Below, piece by piece: positions 31,707-39,433 of a DNA stretch of 39,433 nucleotides; within the stretch, counting starts at the first letter, position 1, and each line of letters starts with the position of its first letter. The DNA is taken from NCBI GenBank assembly GCA_028686345.1, contig JAQUCE010000044.1, positions 1 through 39,433 of the forward strand. The letters run 5' to 3'. Source of the DNA: Kiritimatiellia bacterium (GTDB lineage: Bacteria; Verrucomicrobiota; Kiritimatiellia; RFP12; UBA1067). The notes under the pieces were generated by a model. It did no database searches and had not been told where the DNA came from. It saw only the letters and a list, made by a program, of their open reading frames with translations. The translations under genes were made by a program, and so were the position numbers.

Positions 31707-33566
31707 CTACTTGACAAGAATGATGCTCCCGGGAGCGTAGCTCCGCAGATAGCCATCCCCATCCAAATACACCTTTTTTCCATTACAGGTGATGGATGTC
31801 ACCTGAGAGTGTGTCAGAGCGGTATTTGATGTACCGAAGCGTACGCTCTGTTTTACCAGTGTGCCGATCAGGTTCAATGCACCACTCCAGTCAACGGCAC
31901 TGCTGTCTTTAAAGGCAATCATGCCGGATCCCAAAACAAAGCTGCTGTTACTGCTAAGGGTCAGGGTACCGACATTGTTGGTGAACGCGCCCATCTCCAG
32001 CGCTCCGCCATTGAGAACAATGTTGTTTAGGCTGTTCAGTGCGTTCTTGTTGTCCAGCACCAACGTACCTTCATTAACCGTGACCCAGGCAATGCAGTTG
32101 ATATTGGCACCCGAGAGGCTGAGTGTGCCCGCGCCGTTCTTGACAATTGCCATGCCAGCATTCCAGGGGCCAAAGTCCCGAATCTCCCCTGGGATGGTCA
32201 GGTCGGGCGTATCGTCGCCAGTGACATCGTCTATATTGAAAACCAGTGCAATATTGCTCATTTCTGGATTCTGAACCATGCAGATCCCCGCCGGAATGGA
32301 GCTGGCGCTCGTGCCCGAGACTGTGATGGTAGCGTTGGCAGCTGTATTGCCGACACGGATTTTATTTCCAGTGATCAACGCACCGTTCTTGAGTGTGAGA
32401 TTTCCGGAATAGTTGCCGTTATCGTTATTCTCGACACTCGTGCTGTTAAAAACACCTCCGTCGATGATGACTGGCCGGGTGTTACCGACGTTAAACAGCG
32501 CGTCAACTGTCAAAGTGCCCCCATTAACATAAATTGGGTTGTTTTCACCAACCCCGTGGTTGAAGTGTCGCAGACTTGGAACACGTAGCACAAGCTCGCC
32601 ACCTGAGTTAACAAAAATGCCGCCTGCTTTGGGCAAGGATGCTGCGCTGCCGGTCACCTCAATCGTTCCCTTGTCAATAATGGTTCCAGCCGTGTAGCTG
32701 TTAGAACCCGTAAGCGTCAGTTTTGAGTTAGGTTTAAAGGTCAGGATGGTCTCCAATACTTGGTAGCTATCTTTGTTATCGTTAGGAGGAACAAAAACAA
32801 AGGTATCAAAATCAGTACCAATCCCATTAAAATCTTGGATATGTGCACCATAAAGCGTACGAATGGTGATGTCAGCTCCCACCTGCCTTAACTCAATTTT
32901 AACACATTTTATCCAGCTGCCATCTAAAATCTGCAGCTGACAGCTGGCAGTCGTGCCGTTGTTTGTAAAAAACCAGGCTGTGGCCACTTTCGCCGCTCCG
33001 ATAGCCGTACCACCCAGGCTGCCGCCAGCAGCAATGCAGTCGGCCAGTTGCCGATTCGTCACGATCGTTACCGGAGTTAAATGCGCCGGTAAAGTCGATG
33101 AATAGGTTACGGTTAACTCCTCCTTGCCTCTGAACTGCAAGGCATTGTCACCGGCCAACACCACGCCGATGACATTGGTGTTCGCCACGTTGCGGGCGAT
33201 GATGGCGGAGGAGGGTGATGCCAGATTGAGTGTAGCGCCAGAAAGTGCAATCTCGCCAGAAGCCGCGCCAAAGGTGAGCGTTTTAAAGCTCTGACTAGCT
33301 CCGCCAACAGTAATCGTGCCAGCGGCGAGGCCGGTGTCATCTGTTCCGAAATAAAGATCATCATCCGCGGCGGTGTCACTCACAAGCGGAGTTGACAGCC
33401 CGATGCTGTCAGTACTCCAAAAATTCTCCGAACCCCAGATGCCGCTAGCAATGCCAAACCCGGCATCACTGCCGTTGTTATCCCAGTAAAAGGTAGTAGC
33501 GTGCGCAACGAAAGCACTGGCTAGCACCATGCCAGCGGTAGCGATGTTTGTTATGAGCCTTTTCAT
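31707..33566 (-). CDS. Secreted autotransporter-type beta-strand repeat protein
   Basis: This 619-residue exported protein has a signal peptide at about 1-23 (cleavage after AHA). It starts TTFYWDNNGSDAGFG and ..GIWGSENFWSTDS, the opening of many proteins with autotransporter-associated beta-strand repeats in Verrucomicrobia and Kiritimatiellota. Repeats follow, such as NGAGTLSLSGAN..VNEGTLVLDN (about 480-510) and LTGSNSYTAGTIIDKGTIEV (about 290-310), giving a right-handed beta-helix. There is no C-terminal beta-barrel or PEP-CTERM signal; it ends in KVYLDGDGYLRSY. The role at the surface is unknown. A 16-base palindrome GGGTTATAAATAACCC (about 33620-33635) lies upstream. Confidence 0.83.
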   Translation of the reverse strand: MKRLITNIATAGMVLASAFVAHATTFYWDNNGSDAGFGIASGIWGSENFWSTDSIGLSTPLVSDTAADDDLYFGTDDTGLAAGTITVGGASQSFKTLTFGAASGEIALSGATLNLASPSSAIIARNVANTNVIGVVLAGDNALQFRGKEELTVTYSSTLPAHLTPVTIVTNRQLADCIAAGGSLGGTAIGAAKVATAWFFTNNGTTASCQLQILDGSWIKCVKIELRQVGADITIRTLYGAHIQDFNGIGTDFDTFVFVPPNDNKDSYQVLETILTFKPNSKLTLTGSNSYTAGTIIDKGTIEVTGSAASLPKAGGIFVNSGGELVLRVPSLRHFNHGVGENNPIYVNGGTLTVDALFNVGNTRPVIIDGGVFNSTSVENNDNGNYSGNLTLKNGALITGNKIRVGNTAANATITVSGTSASSIPAGICMVQNPEMSNIALVFNIDDVTGDDTPDLTIPGEIRDFGPWNAGMAIVKNGAGTLSLSGANINCIAWVTVNEGTLVLDNKNALNSLNNIVLNGGALEMGAFTNNVGTLTLSSNSSFVLGSGMIAFKDSSAVDWSGALNLIGTLVKQSVRFGTSNTALTHSQVTSITCNGKKVYLDGDGYLRSYAPGSIILVK

Positions 33567-33758
33567 TGATTCGTCCCTATAATATGCTTGAAACCTGATG
33601 TGTAACCGTTCACTTCACGGGTTATAAATAACCCAACAATCTTTAAGAATATCATTGTCGCAGTCGCGAAGATCAGCACAAACTTGTTTTTCGGGCAGTA
33701 AGTTGCCGCCTATATCAACGCATGCAGCCAAGCGTGTAAAATAAGCGGCCAGGATGAT

Positions 33759-33787
33759 TTGCGCACCTCGTTGTAATCTGATATTAT
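33759..33787 (+). promoter_or_regulatory. Predicted promoter for the E1 alpha/beta genes
   Basis: TTGCGC (33759-33764) and TATTAT (33782-33787) are 17 bases apart, with a GGGGGAG ribosome site following before the start at 33815. The -10 region is extended by further AT-rich sequence (TATACTATAT). Confidence 0.5.
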
Positions 33788-33814
33788 ACTATATATTAAT
33801 TTTGGGGGAGTTAT

Positions 33815-34756
33815 ATGACACTGATAGAGGCTTATCGCCGCATGTTGCTGATCCGGCACTTTGAAGAGGAAATTGAGAGGCTGTTTCTGGAGGGACGCGT
33901 TATGGGCACGGCTCACACCTGCATTGGGCAGGAGGTGCTCTGCGTGGGTGTCGCGGCCGCGTTGCAACCGCAGGATGCCATGACCACCACCCATCGCGGC
34001 CACGGTCACTTTCTGGCGCGTGGCGCTGATCCTGTCCGGGCCATGGCCGAGCTTTTCGGTAAAAGCATCGGCTACTCCCAGGGGCGCGGCGGCAGCCAGA
34101 TGATGATGGATACTGCTATCGGCTTTTACGGATCAAACGGGATCACCGGCGCCAGCATCCCCTTTGCCACCGGCATCGCGCTGGATGCCTCCCTGCGTAA
34201 ATCCGACCGGGTCACTGCCTGCATGTTTGGCGACGGCGCCTCAAACCAAGGTGTCTTTCACGAATCACTGAACATTGCCGCGCTCTGGAAGCTGCCAGTG
34301 CTCTATATTGTTGAAAATAACGGCTATGCCATGTCCACTGCAACCAGCCAGGGACTCGCCAACCCGTGCGTCGCTGATCGGGCCCAAGCATACAATATGC
34401 CTGGCATTACTGTTGACGGCAATGATTTTGAGGCAGTGCGGCAGTGCGTCGCGCAGCACGCCGCCGCTGCCCGCGCCGGTGCTGGTCCAGCCCTGATCGA
34501 GTGCCTCACCTATCGCCTCTCAGGACACTCCCGCGGCGATCCGCGCGTCTATCGCACCCGCGAGGAGGAGCAGGCGGCCTGGGACAAAGATCCCATCCGA
34601 ATATTTGAAAAGCGGCTTATCGCAGATTCAATACTCTCAACCGATGGGGCTGAGTTGATTCAACGTGAGGTCAACGCTGAACTGGAACAGGCCATTCTAA
34701 CCTGCGAGGGTGCCCCTGAGCCAACCTTAACAGAGTACCTAACCGCACTTTACTGA
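33815..34756 (+). CDS. pdhA: 2-oxoacid/acetoin dehydrogenase E1 component, alpha subunit
   Basis: This is the thiamine-diphosphate subunit of a pyruvate dehydrogenase-like or acetoin dehydrogenase complex (313 residues, family 320-350). MLLIRHFEEEIERLFLEG and GTAHTCIGQE open it; the TPP/Mg motif GDGASNQGVFHESLN..VENNGYAM (about 141-171) is intact; YRLSGHSRGDPRVYRTREEEQ holds the phosphorylation-loop region. It has a GGGGGAG ribosome site. The beta gene follows after 13 bases. No E2 or E3 genes are in the window. Acetoin (AcoA) and pyruvate (PdhA) types cannot be told apart by eye. Confidence 0.87.
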   Translation: MTLIEAYRRMLLIRHFEEEIERLFLEGRVMGTAHTCIGQEVLCVGVAAALQPQDAMTTTHRGHGHFLARGADPVRAMAELFGKSIGYSQGRGGSQMMMDTAIGFYGSNGITGASIPFATGIALDASLRKSDRVTACMFGDGASNQGVFHESLNIAALWKLPVLYIVENNGYAMSTATSQGLANPCVADRAQAYNMPGITVDGNDFEAVRQCVAQHAAAARAGAGPALIECLTYRLSGHSRGDPRVYRTREEEQAAWDKDPIRIFEKRLIADSILSTDGAELIQREVNAELEQAILTCEGAPEPTLTEYLTALY

Positions 34757-34769
34757 GAAGAAGATCGTT

Positions 34770-35747
34770 ATGAGAAACATTACCTTTACACAGATCCTCC
34801 GTGAAACGCTGGCCGCCGAGATGCGGCGCGACCCCACCGTCTTTTTGATGGGCGAGGATATCGGCGTTTACGGCGGCGCTTTCGGCGCCTCCCGCGGTCT
34901 GCTGGAGGAGTTCGGCAGCGAGCAGGTGCGCGACACCCCGATCTCCGAGCAGGCCATCACAGGGATCGCCATCGGTGCCGCGGTTGCCGGGCAGCGCCCG
35001 GTGATGGAGATCATGTTCATGGATTTCATTACCCTCGCGGTTGACCAAATGGTGAACATGGCGGCCAAGCTGCATGCCATCTACGGACAGAACTGTCCGC
35101 TGGTTCTGCGCACCCCCCCCGGTGCTGGCCGCGGCTATGGCGCCACGCACTCGCAGTCGCTTGAACGACTCTTCTGCGGCATTCCCGGCATTAAAATCGC
35201 CGCGCCCTCCAACGCGCACGATGCCTCCGCACTGCTGCAAAGCGCCATCCGCGACAACCATCCTGTGCTCTTTCTCGAACATAAACTGCTCTACCCCATG
35301 CGCTTCGCGGTTGAGGAGAGCCTACCAGGGCCGATGCCTTTCGGCGCCGCTAAAGTCACCCGCGCCGGCGAGGACCTCACCATTATCGCCTGGTCTTATA
35401 TGTCGGTTCTAGCCCTGCAGGCCGCCGCCGCGCTAGCCGAGGAGGATATTGCAGCCGAGGTGGTTGATCTGCGCACGCTCGCGCCCCTGGATATGGGCAC
35501 AGTGATTGAATCAGTCAAGGCCACTGGGCGGGCGATGATTGTTGAAGAGGGCCCCATCACCGGCGGTTTTGCCGCAGAGATTGCCGCCCGGATCACCGAG
35601 GGGGCCTTTGAATATCTGGAGCACCCGGTCAAACGGGTGGCAGGCATCAACCTGCCGATCCCCTCATGCAAAAACCTTGAAGCAGAGTGCATCCCCTCGC
35701 TAGATTCCATCACCGCTGCTGCGCGCGATCTCGCGCTGGCGGAGTAG
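34770..35747 (+). CDS. pdhB: 2-oxoacid/acetoin dehydrogenase E1 component, beta subunit
   Basis: The 325-residue partner of the E1 alpha protein. FLMGEDIGVYGGAFGASRGL (about 28-47), RDTPISEQAITGIAIGAA (about 55-72, with the catalytic Glu), MEIMFMDFITLAVDQMVN and GAGRGYGATHSQSLERLF are typical blocks, and a transketolase C-terminal domain follows (EVVDLRTLAPLDMGTV). It forms the active heterotetramer with the alpha subunit. The start has a weak ribosome site just after the alpha stop, so coupling is likely. Confidence 0.9.
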   Translation: MRNITFTQILRETLAAEMRRDPTVFLMGEDIGVYGGAFGASRGLLEEFGSEQVRDTPISEQAITGIAIGAAVAGQRPVMEIMFMDFITLAVDQMVNMAAKLHAIYGQNCPLVLRTPPGAGRGYGATHSQSLERLFCGIPGIKIAAPSNAHDASALLQSAIRDNHPVLFLEHKLLYPMRFAVEESLPGPMPFGAAKVTRAGEDLTIIAWSYMSVLALQAAAALAEEDIAAEVVDLRTLAPLDMGTVIESVKATGRAMIVEEGPITGGFAAEIAARITEGAFEYLEHPVKRVAGINLPIPSCKNLEAECIPSLDSITAAARDLALAE

Positions 35748-35760
35748 AGGAGGGAAGTCA

Positions 35761-35786
35761 GGGTCGAGATCGTTCGATACCGACCC
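35761..35786 (+). repeat. Perfect hairpin after the E1 beta gene
   Basis: GGGTCG-AG-ATCG-TT-CGAT-AC-CGACCC forms an outer 6-bp and an inner 4-bp stem. It lies 14 bases after the stop and has no following T run. It may stabilise the 3' end or be a partial terminator. Confidence 0.45.
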
Positions 35787-35868
35787 CGAGCTATAGGCAC
35801 AAAACTACGACCAAGTGAACAAGTTAGAGACAAGAAACCATGAATCCGGACTACAGGAAAGTTATAAC

Positions 35869-36735
35869 ATGACCTACTCGCTCATAACTCTCTCACATAA
35901 CAAACTTGAGTGCACCCGCCGCTGTTTAACGGCTCTGATCACTGAAACGCTCTGCGATGCCCCCTGGGAGATGATCGTGGTTGATAACGGCTCAACTGAT
36001 GGGAGCAAGGATTGGTGTGACACAGAGCTCAAGCAGCTCGGAGCTGCCCGCAACATCCCGGTCACAGTTCTACACAACCAGGGGAATATCGGATGCTCTT
36101 TGGCCCGCAACCAGGCCATCGCTGTTGCCAAGGGCAAGTATCTGCTCTTTGCCGACAATGATATCACGCCTCGCACCCGTAACTGGCTGCCTGCCATGCG
36201 CCAGCTGCTGGACTCTGACCCCTTGATCGGCATGGTTGGCCCCAAGATGATCTACCCCTGGCAGCCCCACCCGATTCAGTGCGCCGGCGTGGGCATCTCG
36301 GCGCGCGGACATGTCTGCTTTCTGGGACGCGGCGAGCCGCGCGATGCACCTGCCTTCAACCAGCAACGCGAGGTGCAGTGCCTGATCAGCGCCTGCCTGA
36401 TCATTCCGGCGGCTTTGATCCGGCAGCACGGCGGTTTTGATGAGGCCTTTCATCCAGTCCAGTTCGAGGACTTTGATCTCTGCTACCGCCTGCGCGCCGC
36501 TGGCTACACTGCGATCTACACCCCCGCTGTTGAGATGTATCACTTTGAGAGCGTCACCACCCAGGGAACACCGACAGTGCGCAACCAGGCGGTTGTGATC
36601 CGCAACGGCCTGCTTTTCCAGCAACGCTGGAAACATATGTTTGTGAACGAAGCAGGCCCTGCCGAAGAGGAGTGCCGCTGGCGTGAGATTCCGAGCGTGC
36701 CTTTCAGCTCGATCGGCGAACTGCCGTTAGTTTGA
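35869..36735 (+). CDS. GT2-family glycosyltransferase
   Basis: This inverting glycosyltransferase of 288 residues has the GT-A fold. It begins TYSLITLSHNKLECTRRCL, and VVDNGSTDGS (about 39-48), LFADNDITPRT (about 88-98, metal site ADND) and FDEAFHPVQFEDFDLCYRLRAAGY are the expected motifs. ATG 35869 follows AGGAAAG and is preferred to the in-frame ATG at 35815. It lacks membrane helices. Neighbours do not reveal the target glycan; the stop is followed within about 45 bases by tilS. Confidence 0.9.
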   Translation: MTYSLITLSHNKLECTRRCLTALITETLCDAPWEMIVVDNGSTDGSKDWCDTELKQLGAARNIPVTVLHNQGNIGCSLARNQAIAVAKGKYLLFADNDITPRTRNWLPAMRQLLDSDPLIGMVGPKMIYPWQPHPIQCAGVGISARGHVCFLGRGEPRDAPAFNQQREVQCLISACLIIPAALIRQHGGFDEAFHPVQFEDFDLCYRLRAAGYTAIYTPAVEMYHFESVTTQGTPTVRNQAVVIRNGLLFQQRWKHMFVNEAGPAEEECRWREIPSVPFSSIGELPLV

Positions 36736-36776
36736 GCGAAACATTAGCACATAGCCGCAACCAGGGCACAAAAAAC

Positions 36777-38216
36777 ATGAAAATGAATGATCGCAGCACA
36801 GAGTTGTACTGCACCAACGCAGCTGATATCGAGAACCTTGTGCAAGATTTTGCCGAGATTCATCTGCGGGCCGGCAGCATCCGTCGGCTGGGAGTGGCTC
36901 TCTCAGGCGGTGCCGACTCGGTAGCACTCTTCCACCTGTTGCTGCCGCTCTGCCGCAAGCTGGGTGTCGCCCCTTTTGTGCTGCACCTGAACCACGGGCT
37001 GCGGGCGGAGTCGGAGGAGGAGGCAATCTTTGTCGCTGACCTTGCGCGGGCAAACCAGCTGCCGCTGACCACCGCAACGATCAACCTGCAAAGCCGGGAG
37101 CCGAACAACCTCTCGCTGGAGATGGCCGCGCGCGAGGCTCGTCTGCGCTTCTACAGCGATTGCATGGCAAGCTGCGATTTGGATGCCATTGCCACTGGAC
37201 ACCATGCCGATGATCTCTGCGAAACTCTGTTGCTGCGGCTCGCACGCGGCTCCGGCAGTGCCGGCTTGGCTGGCATGCGCCCTATGACCGCCTTAGTGGT
37301 TAGCGGGGGGTGCCGTATCACCCTCATCCGCCCCCTGCTGAACATCGCCGCCGTTGCCCTGCGGGAGTGGCTCACCCTTCGCAAGCTGCGCTGGCACGAC
37401 GATCTCTCCAATCTCGACACCACCATCCAGCGCAATAATATGCGCCACAATGTACTCCCCTTTCTGCGCGAGAACGTCAACCCCCGGATCGACGCGCAGC
37501 TCTGTTGCTCAGCCGCCACCCTGCGGGAGGATGAGGCGTTCCTGAACGATCTGGCAACGGAAAGGCTCAGGGCCCTGCAATACAACCGCTCCATTCTGCT
37601 CCCGGCACTGCTTAAAGAGCCGCTGGCTATTCAGCGGCGAGTGCTGCGCCTGTGGTTTTTCGCGCAGAATCTCGCTGCCGCCGCCGGTTTTCGCTCTATC
37701 AGCGCGCTGCTCGCGCAGTGTGCCAGCCCTGAGTCCAAGTGGCGGTTCCAGCTGGCAGAGAGTGTAATTGCGGCGCGAGATCAAAGCCTGCTCTCAATCG
37801 TTAGCCCGAAAAGCCCCGAAAAACTGCCCGAACTCGCGCTTAAAGCCGGCGAAACCTTGCACTGGGGTGGCTTCACGATCCAGGCCAAACTTGCGGAGGG
37901 CATTGGCCGCAGTTCACAGGGCATCGGCGTTTATCCAGTCTCATGCTCGCTGGACGCAACAAAACTGGAGGGCAAAACAATTATGGTGCGCCAGCGTCGG
38001 GACGGCGACCGCATTGCCCCGACCGGCATGAGAGGCTCCAGAAAGGTGAAAGACGTTTTAATCGACGCCAAAGTGCCGCTTGAGGAGCGCGACACAATGC
38101 CGTTGATCAGCTGCGAAGACCAGGTGCTGTGGATCCCCGGCTACCGCATTTCGCGCAACTACGCGGTCAGCGGCGCTGGGGCTCCCTCACTCCGGATCAC
38201 AGTGACCAAGCCATAA
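36777..38216 (+). CDS. tilS: tRNA(Ile)-lysidine synthase
   Basis: This enzyme attaches lysine to C34 of the CAU-anticodon tRNA-Ile so that it reads AUA. The PP-loop ATPase motif is LGVALSGGADSVALFH (about 38-53), followed by NHGLR, ATGHHADDLCETLLLRL and the characteristic RNNMRHNVLPFL. A C-terminal domain with RQRRDGDRIAPTGMRGSRKVKDVLID closes the 479-residue protein, a normal full-length form. The start is uncertain: the open frame extends to 36732 (TTG), with ATG at 36777 and 36783 both possible. The stop is one base from the stop of gluQ on the other strand. Confidence 0.94.
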   Translation: MKMNDRSTELYCTNAADIENLVQDFAEIHLRAGSIRRLGVALSGGADSVALFHLLLPLCRKLGVAPFVLHLNHGLRAESEEEAIFVADLARANQLPLTTATINLQSREPNNLSLEMAAREARLRFYSDCMASCDLDAIATGHHADDLCETLLLRLARGSGSAGLAGMRPMTALVVSGGCRITLIRPLLNIAAVALREWLTLRKLRWHDDLSNLDTTIQRNNMRHNVLPFLRENVNPRIDAQLCCSAATLREDEAFLNDLATERLRALQYNRSILLPALLKEPLAIQRRVLRLWFFAQNLAAAAGFRSISALLAQCASPESKWRFQLAESVIAARDQSLLSIVSPKSPEKLPELALKAGETLHWGGFTIQAKLAEGIGRSSQGIGVYPVSCSLDATKLEGKTIMVRQRRDGDRIAPTGMRGSRKVKDVLIDAKVPLEERDTMPLISCEDQVLWIPGYRISRNYAVSGAGAPSLRITVTKP

Positions 38217-38217
38217 A

Positions 38218-39213
38218 TCACAGAAGCTCGTCCCGCCAGACAAACGGCTCACGCGGCAGCAGGCTCAGGTCAAAACGGGGAAGCAGAGCTGCAAGCGAGA
38301 TCTCCTCGCCCTGCTTGGCCCAGCCGCAGGAGGCGGCCAGAGCGCCGATGATCCGGTTGGCAGAGATCCCGGTCTCGCGGAAATACGCCACCCGTGTGTC
38401 GCCGTGCCGTTTGGCAAGGCGATGCCCGTCCGCTCCCACCATCAGCGGGAGATGGATGTACGCCGGCGGCTGCAACCCCAGGGCGCGATAGATTAAGATC
38501 TGACGCGGTGTGGCTGCCAGCAGATCATCGCCGCGCACCACCTGATTGACTCCCATTGCATTATCGTCGACCACCACGGCCAGCATGTAGCCAGCGCCTA
38601 GCGCATGACGGGCGAGCACAAAATCACCGGAGAGCTCGGCGGGAACCTGCGAGTACTCACCGTAAAAACCATCTGTGAAGCGCACCGCCAGATTGGCGGG
38701 CACCTTGAAGCGCCAAGCCGGCACACGCGTTGCCGGCAGCTTTGCCTGCGCGGCTGCGAAGTCAAGGTAACGGTCGCGGCAGTGCCCTTCATAAAAGAGC
38801 GCCTCATCGCTGTGCGGCGCTGAAAGCCCGGCCTCGACATCCCGGCGCGAGCAGGTGCAGGGATAAACCAGATTCTGCTCAATCAGCCGTGCGAGTGCCT
38901 TGGCATAGTGTTCCACCCGCCGACTCTGGAGGTACGCGCTATCATGCTCCTGGCCGCAGCCATACCCCTCATCCCAGTCAAAGCCCAGCCAACGCAGATC
39001 ATCAATCATCCCCGTAACCGCGCCCGGCTTGTTTTTCGGATGATCCAGATCCTCAATGCGCATCACCAGCCGACCGCCCTGGGTGCGGGCCAGCAGCCAG
39101 GTGATCATGAAGGTGCGGATATTGCCCAGATGCAGCGCCCCGGTCGGGCTGGGCGCCAAACGTCCGCGGGTTTGTGGTGAAAAGCAGTTCATGGAAGGGA
39201 GTATATCAGCCAT
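38218..39213 (-). CDS. gluQ: Glutamyl-Q tRNA(Asp) synthetase
   Basis: This GluRS-like enzyme attaches Glu to queuosine of tRNA-Asp without the anticodon-binding domain. At 331 residues it is the short form. Class I motifs are RLAPSPTGALHLGNIRT (HIGH-like) and HRLAKRHGD (KMSKS-like, the typical GluQ variant). The zinc site YPCTCSRRDV ... YEGHC is kept. ATG 39213 is taken; ATG 39192 (MNCFSPQTRG) is equally plausible from the family start. It lies convergent to tilS with a one-base gap. Confidence 0.94.
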   Translation of the reverse strand: MADILPSMNCFSPQTRGRLAPSPTGALHLGNIRTFMITWLLARTQGGRLVMRIEDLDHPKNKPGAVTGMIDDLRWLGFDWDEGYGCGQEHDSAYLQSRRVEHYAKALARLIEQNLVYPCTCSRRDVEAGLSAPHSDEALFYEGHCRDRYLDFAAAQAKLPATRVPAWRFKVPANLAVRFTDGFYGEYSQVPAELSGDFVLARHALGAGYMLAVVVDDNAMGVNQVVRGDDLLAATPRQILIYRALGLQPPAYIHLPLMVGADGHRLAKRHGDTRVAYFRETGISANRIIGALAASCGWAKQGEEISLAALLPRFDLSLLPREPFVWRDELL

Positions 39214-39256
39214 TTGTACGTAAATACAGCATTACTGCGCAAGCGCAAGCCAAACA

Positions 39257-39433
39257 GGCCGGAAGGCCGGGGGCCGGAAGGCCGGGGGCCGGAAGGCCGG
39301 GGGCCGGAAGGCCGGGGGCCGGAAGGCCGGGGGCCGGAAGGCCGGGGGCCGGAAGGCCGGGGGCCGGAAGGCCGGGGGCCGGGGGCCGGTGGCCGGTGGC
39401 CGGGGGCCGGAAGGCCGAGGGCCGGTGGCCGGG
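39257..39433 (+). repeat. 15-bp GGCC-rich tandem repeat
   Basis: Eight exact copies of GGCCGGAAGGCCGGG run from 39257 to 39376, then decay into GGCCGGGGGCCGGTGGCC variants to the window end. The repeat may continue beyond. It lies upstream of gluQ (minus strand), about 44 bases from its start. The tract is almost pure G and C on one strand with G runs of five. Confidence 0.95.

Noticed and set aside
31500..31829. Plus-strand 109-codon open frame as a gene
   Set aside because: Its second half is antisense to the 3' end of the beta-strand-repeat gene, there is no ribosome site, and the composition is not protein-like.

Overview
The window looks like chromosomal DNA from a Gram-negative, probably anaerobic bacterium of the Planctomycetes-Verrucomicrobia-Chlamydiae group, most likely Kiritimatiellota or a close relative. 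The hints are a Tat/lipobox sulfatase, a lamin-tail/CotH surface protein, a secreted beta-strand-repeat protein whose mature N-terminus reads FYWDNNGSDAGFG, an Rnf complex, ExbBD with the Kdo enzyme KdsD (an outer membrane), and much repeat-rich intergenic DNA. This placement is inference from protein style; no rRNA gene is present.

Layout. 1-3.7 kb: an ABC-2 exporter (permease, ATPase, second permease with a large external domain). 3.7-7.4 kb: a sulfatase fused to an SGNH esterase, then a GT4 glycosyltransferase. 7.5-9.6 kb, minus strand: a translationally coupled kdsD-exbB-exbD operon. 9.8-12.3 kb: L-fucose isomerase and MTA/SAH nucleosidase. 12.3-13.4 kb: a gene-free repeat island with eight exact-period 34-bp hairpin units. 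13.4-17.5 kb: a 1345-residue CotH/lamin-tail secreted protein. 17.6-18.9 kb: a helix-turn-helix protein with a consensus sigma70 promoter and a Whirly-like possible ssDNA-binding protein behind an operator-like inverted repeat.

18.9-23.1 kb is the most interesting part: a Phe/Tyr pathway cluster. It opens with what reads as a complete transcription attenuator. A 24-codon leader peptide has seven Phe/Tyr codons among codons 4-13, followed by mutually exclusive antiterminator and terminator helices and a run of nine T. Downstream are DAHP synthase, prephenate dehydratase, a broken membrane-anchored caspase-like gene and a yeast Aro7-type chorismate mutase. The mechanism is classical in enteric bacteria (pheL, trpL). 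What may be new is its use in this lineage, on a DAHP synthase, with a leader that looks leaderless.

23.1-28.6 kb: an rnfABCDG cluster for ferredoxin:NAD+ oxidoreduction and ion pumping, with rnfE missing from its usual place and two unrecognised genes after rnfG. 29-33.6 kb, minus strand: a nitronate monooxygenase/FabK-like flavoprotein, a zinc-ribbon/PTS-EIIA fusion, and the secreted beta-strand-repeat protein. 33.8-38.2 kb: two E1 subunits of a 2-oxoacid dehydrogenase, a GT2 glycosyltransferase and tilS; gluQ converges on tilS. The window ends in a 15-bp GGCC-rich tandem repeat.

Several intergenic regions share dispersed, hairpin-rich repeats. One copy supplies the last 25 codons and the stop of the DAHP synthase gene, and the terminal hairpin of the same family appears to be what was amplified into the 34-bp array.
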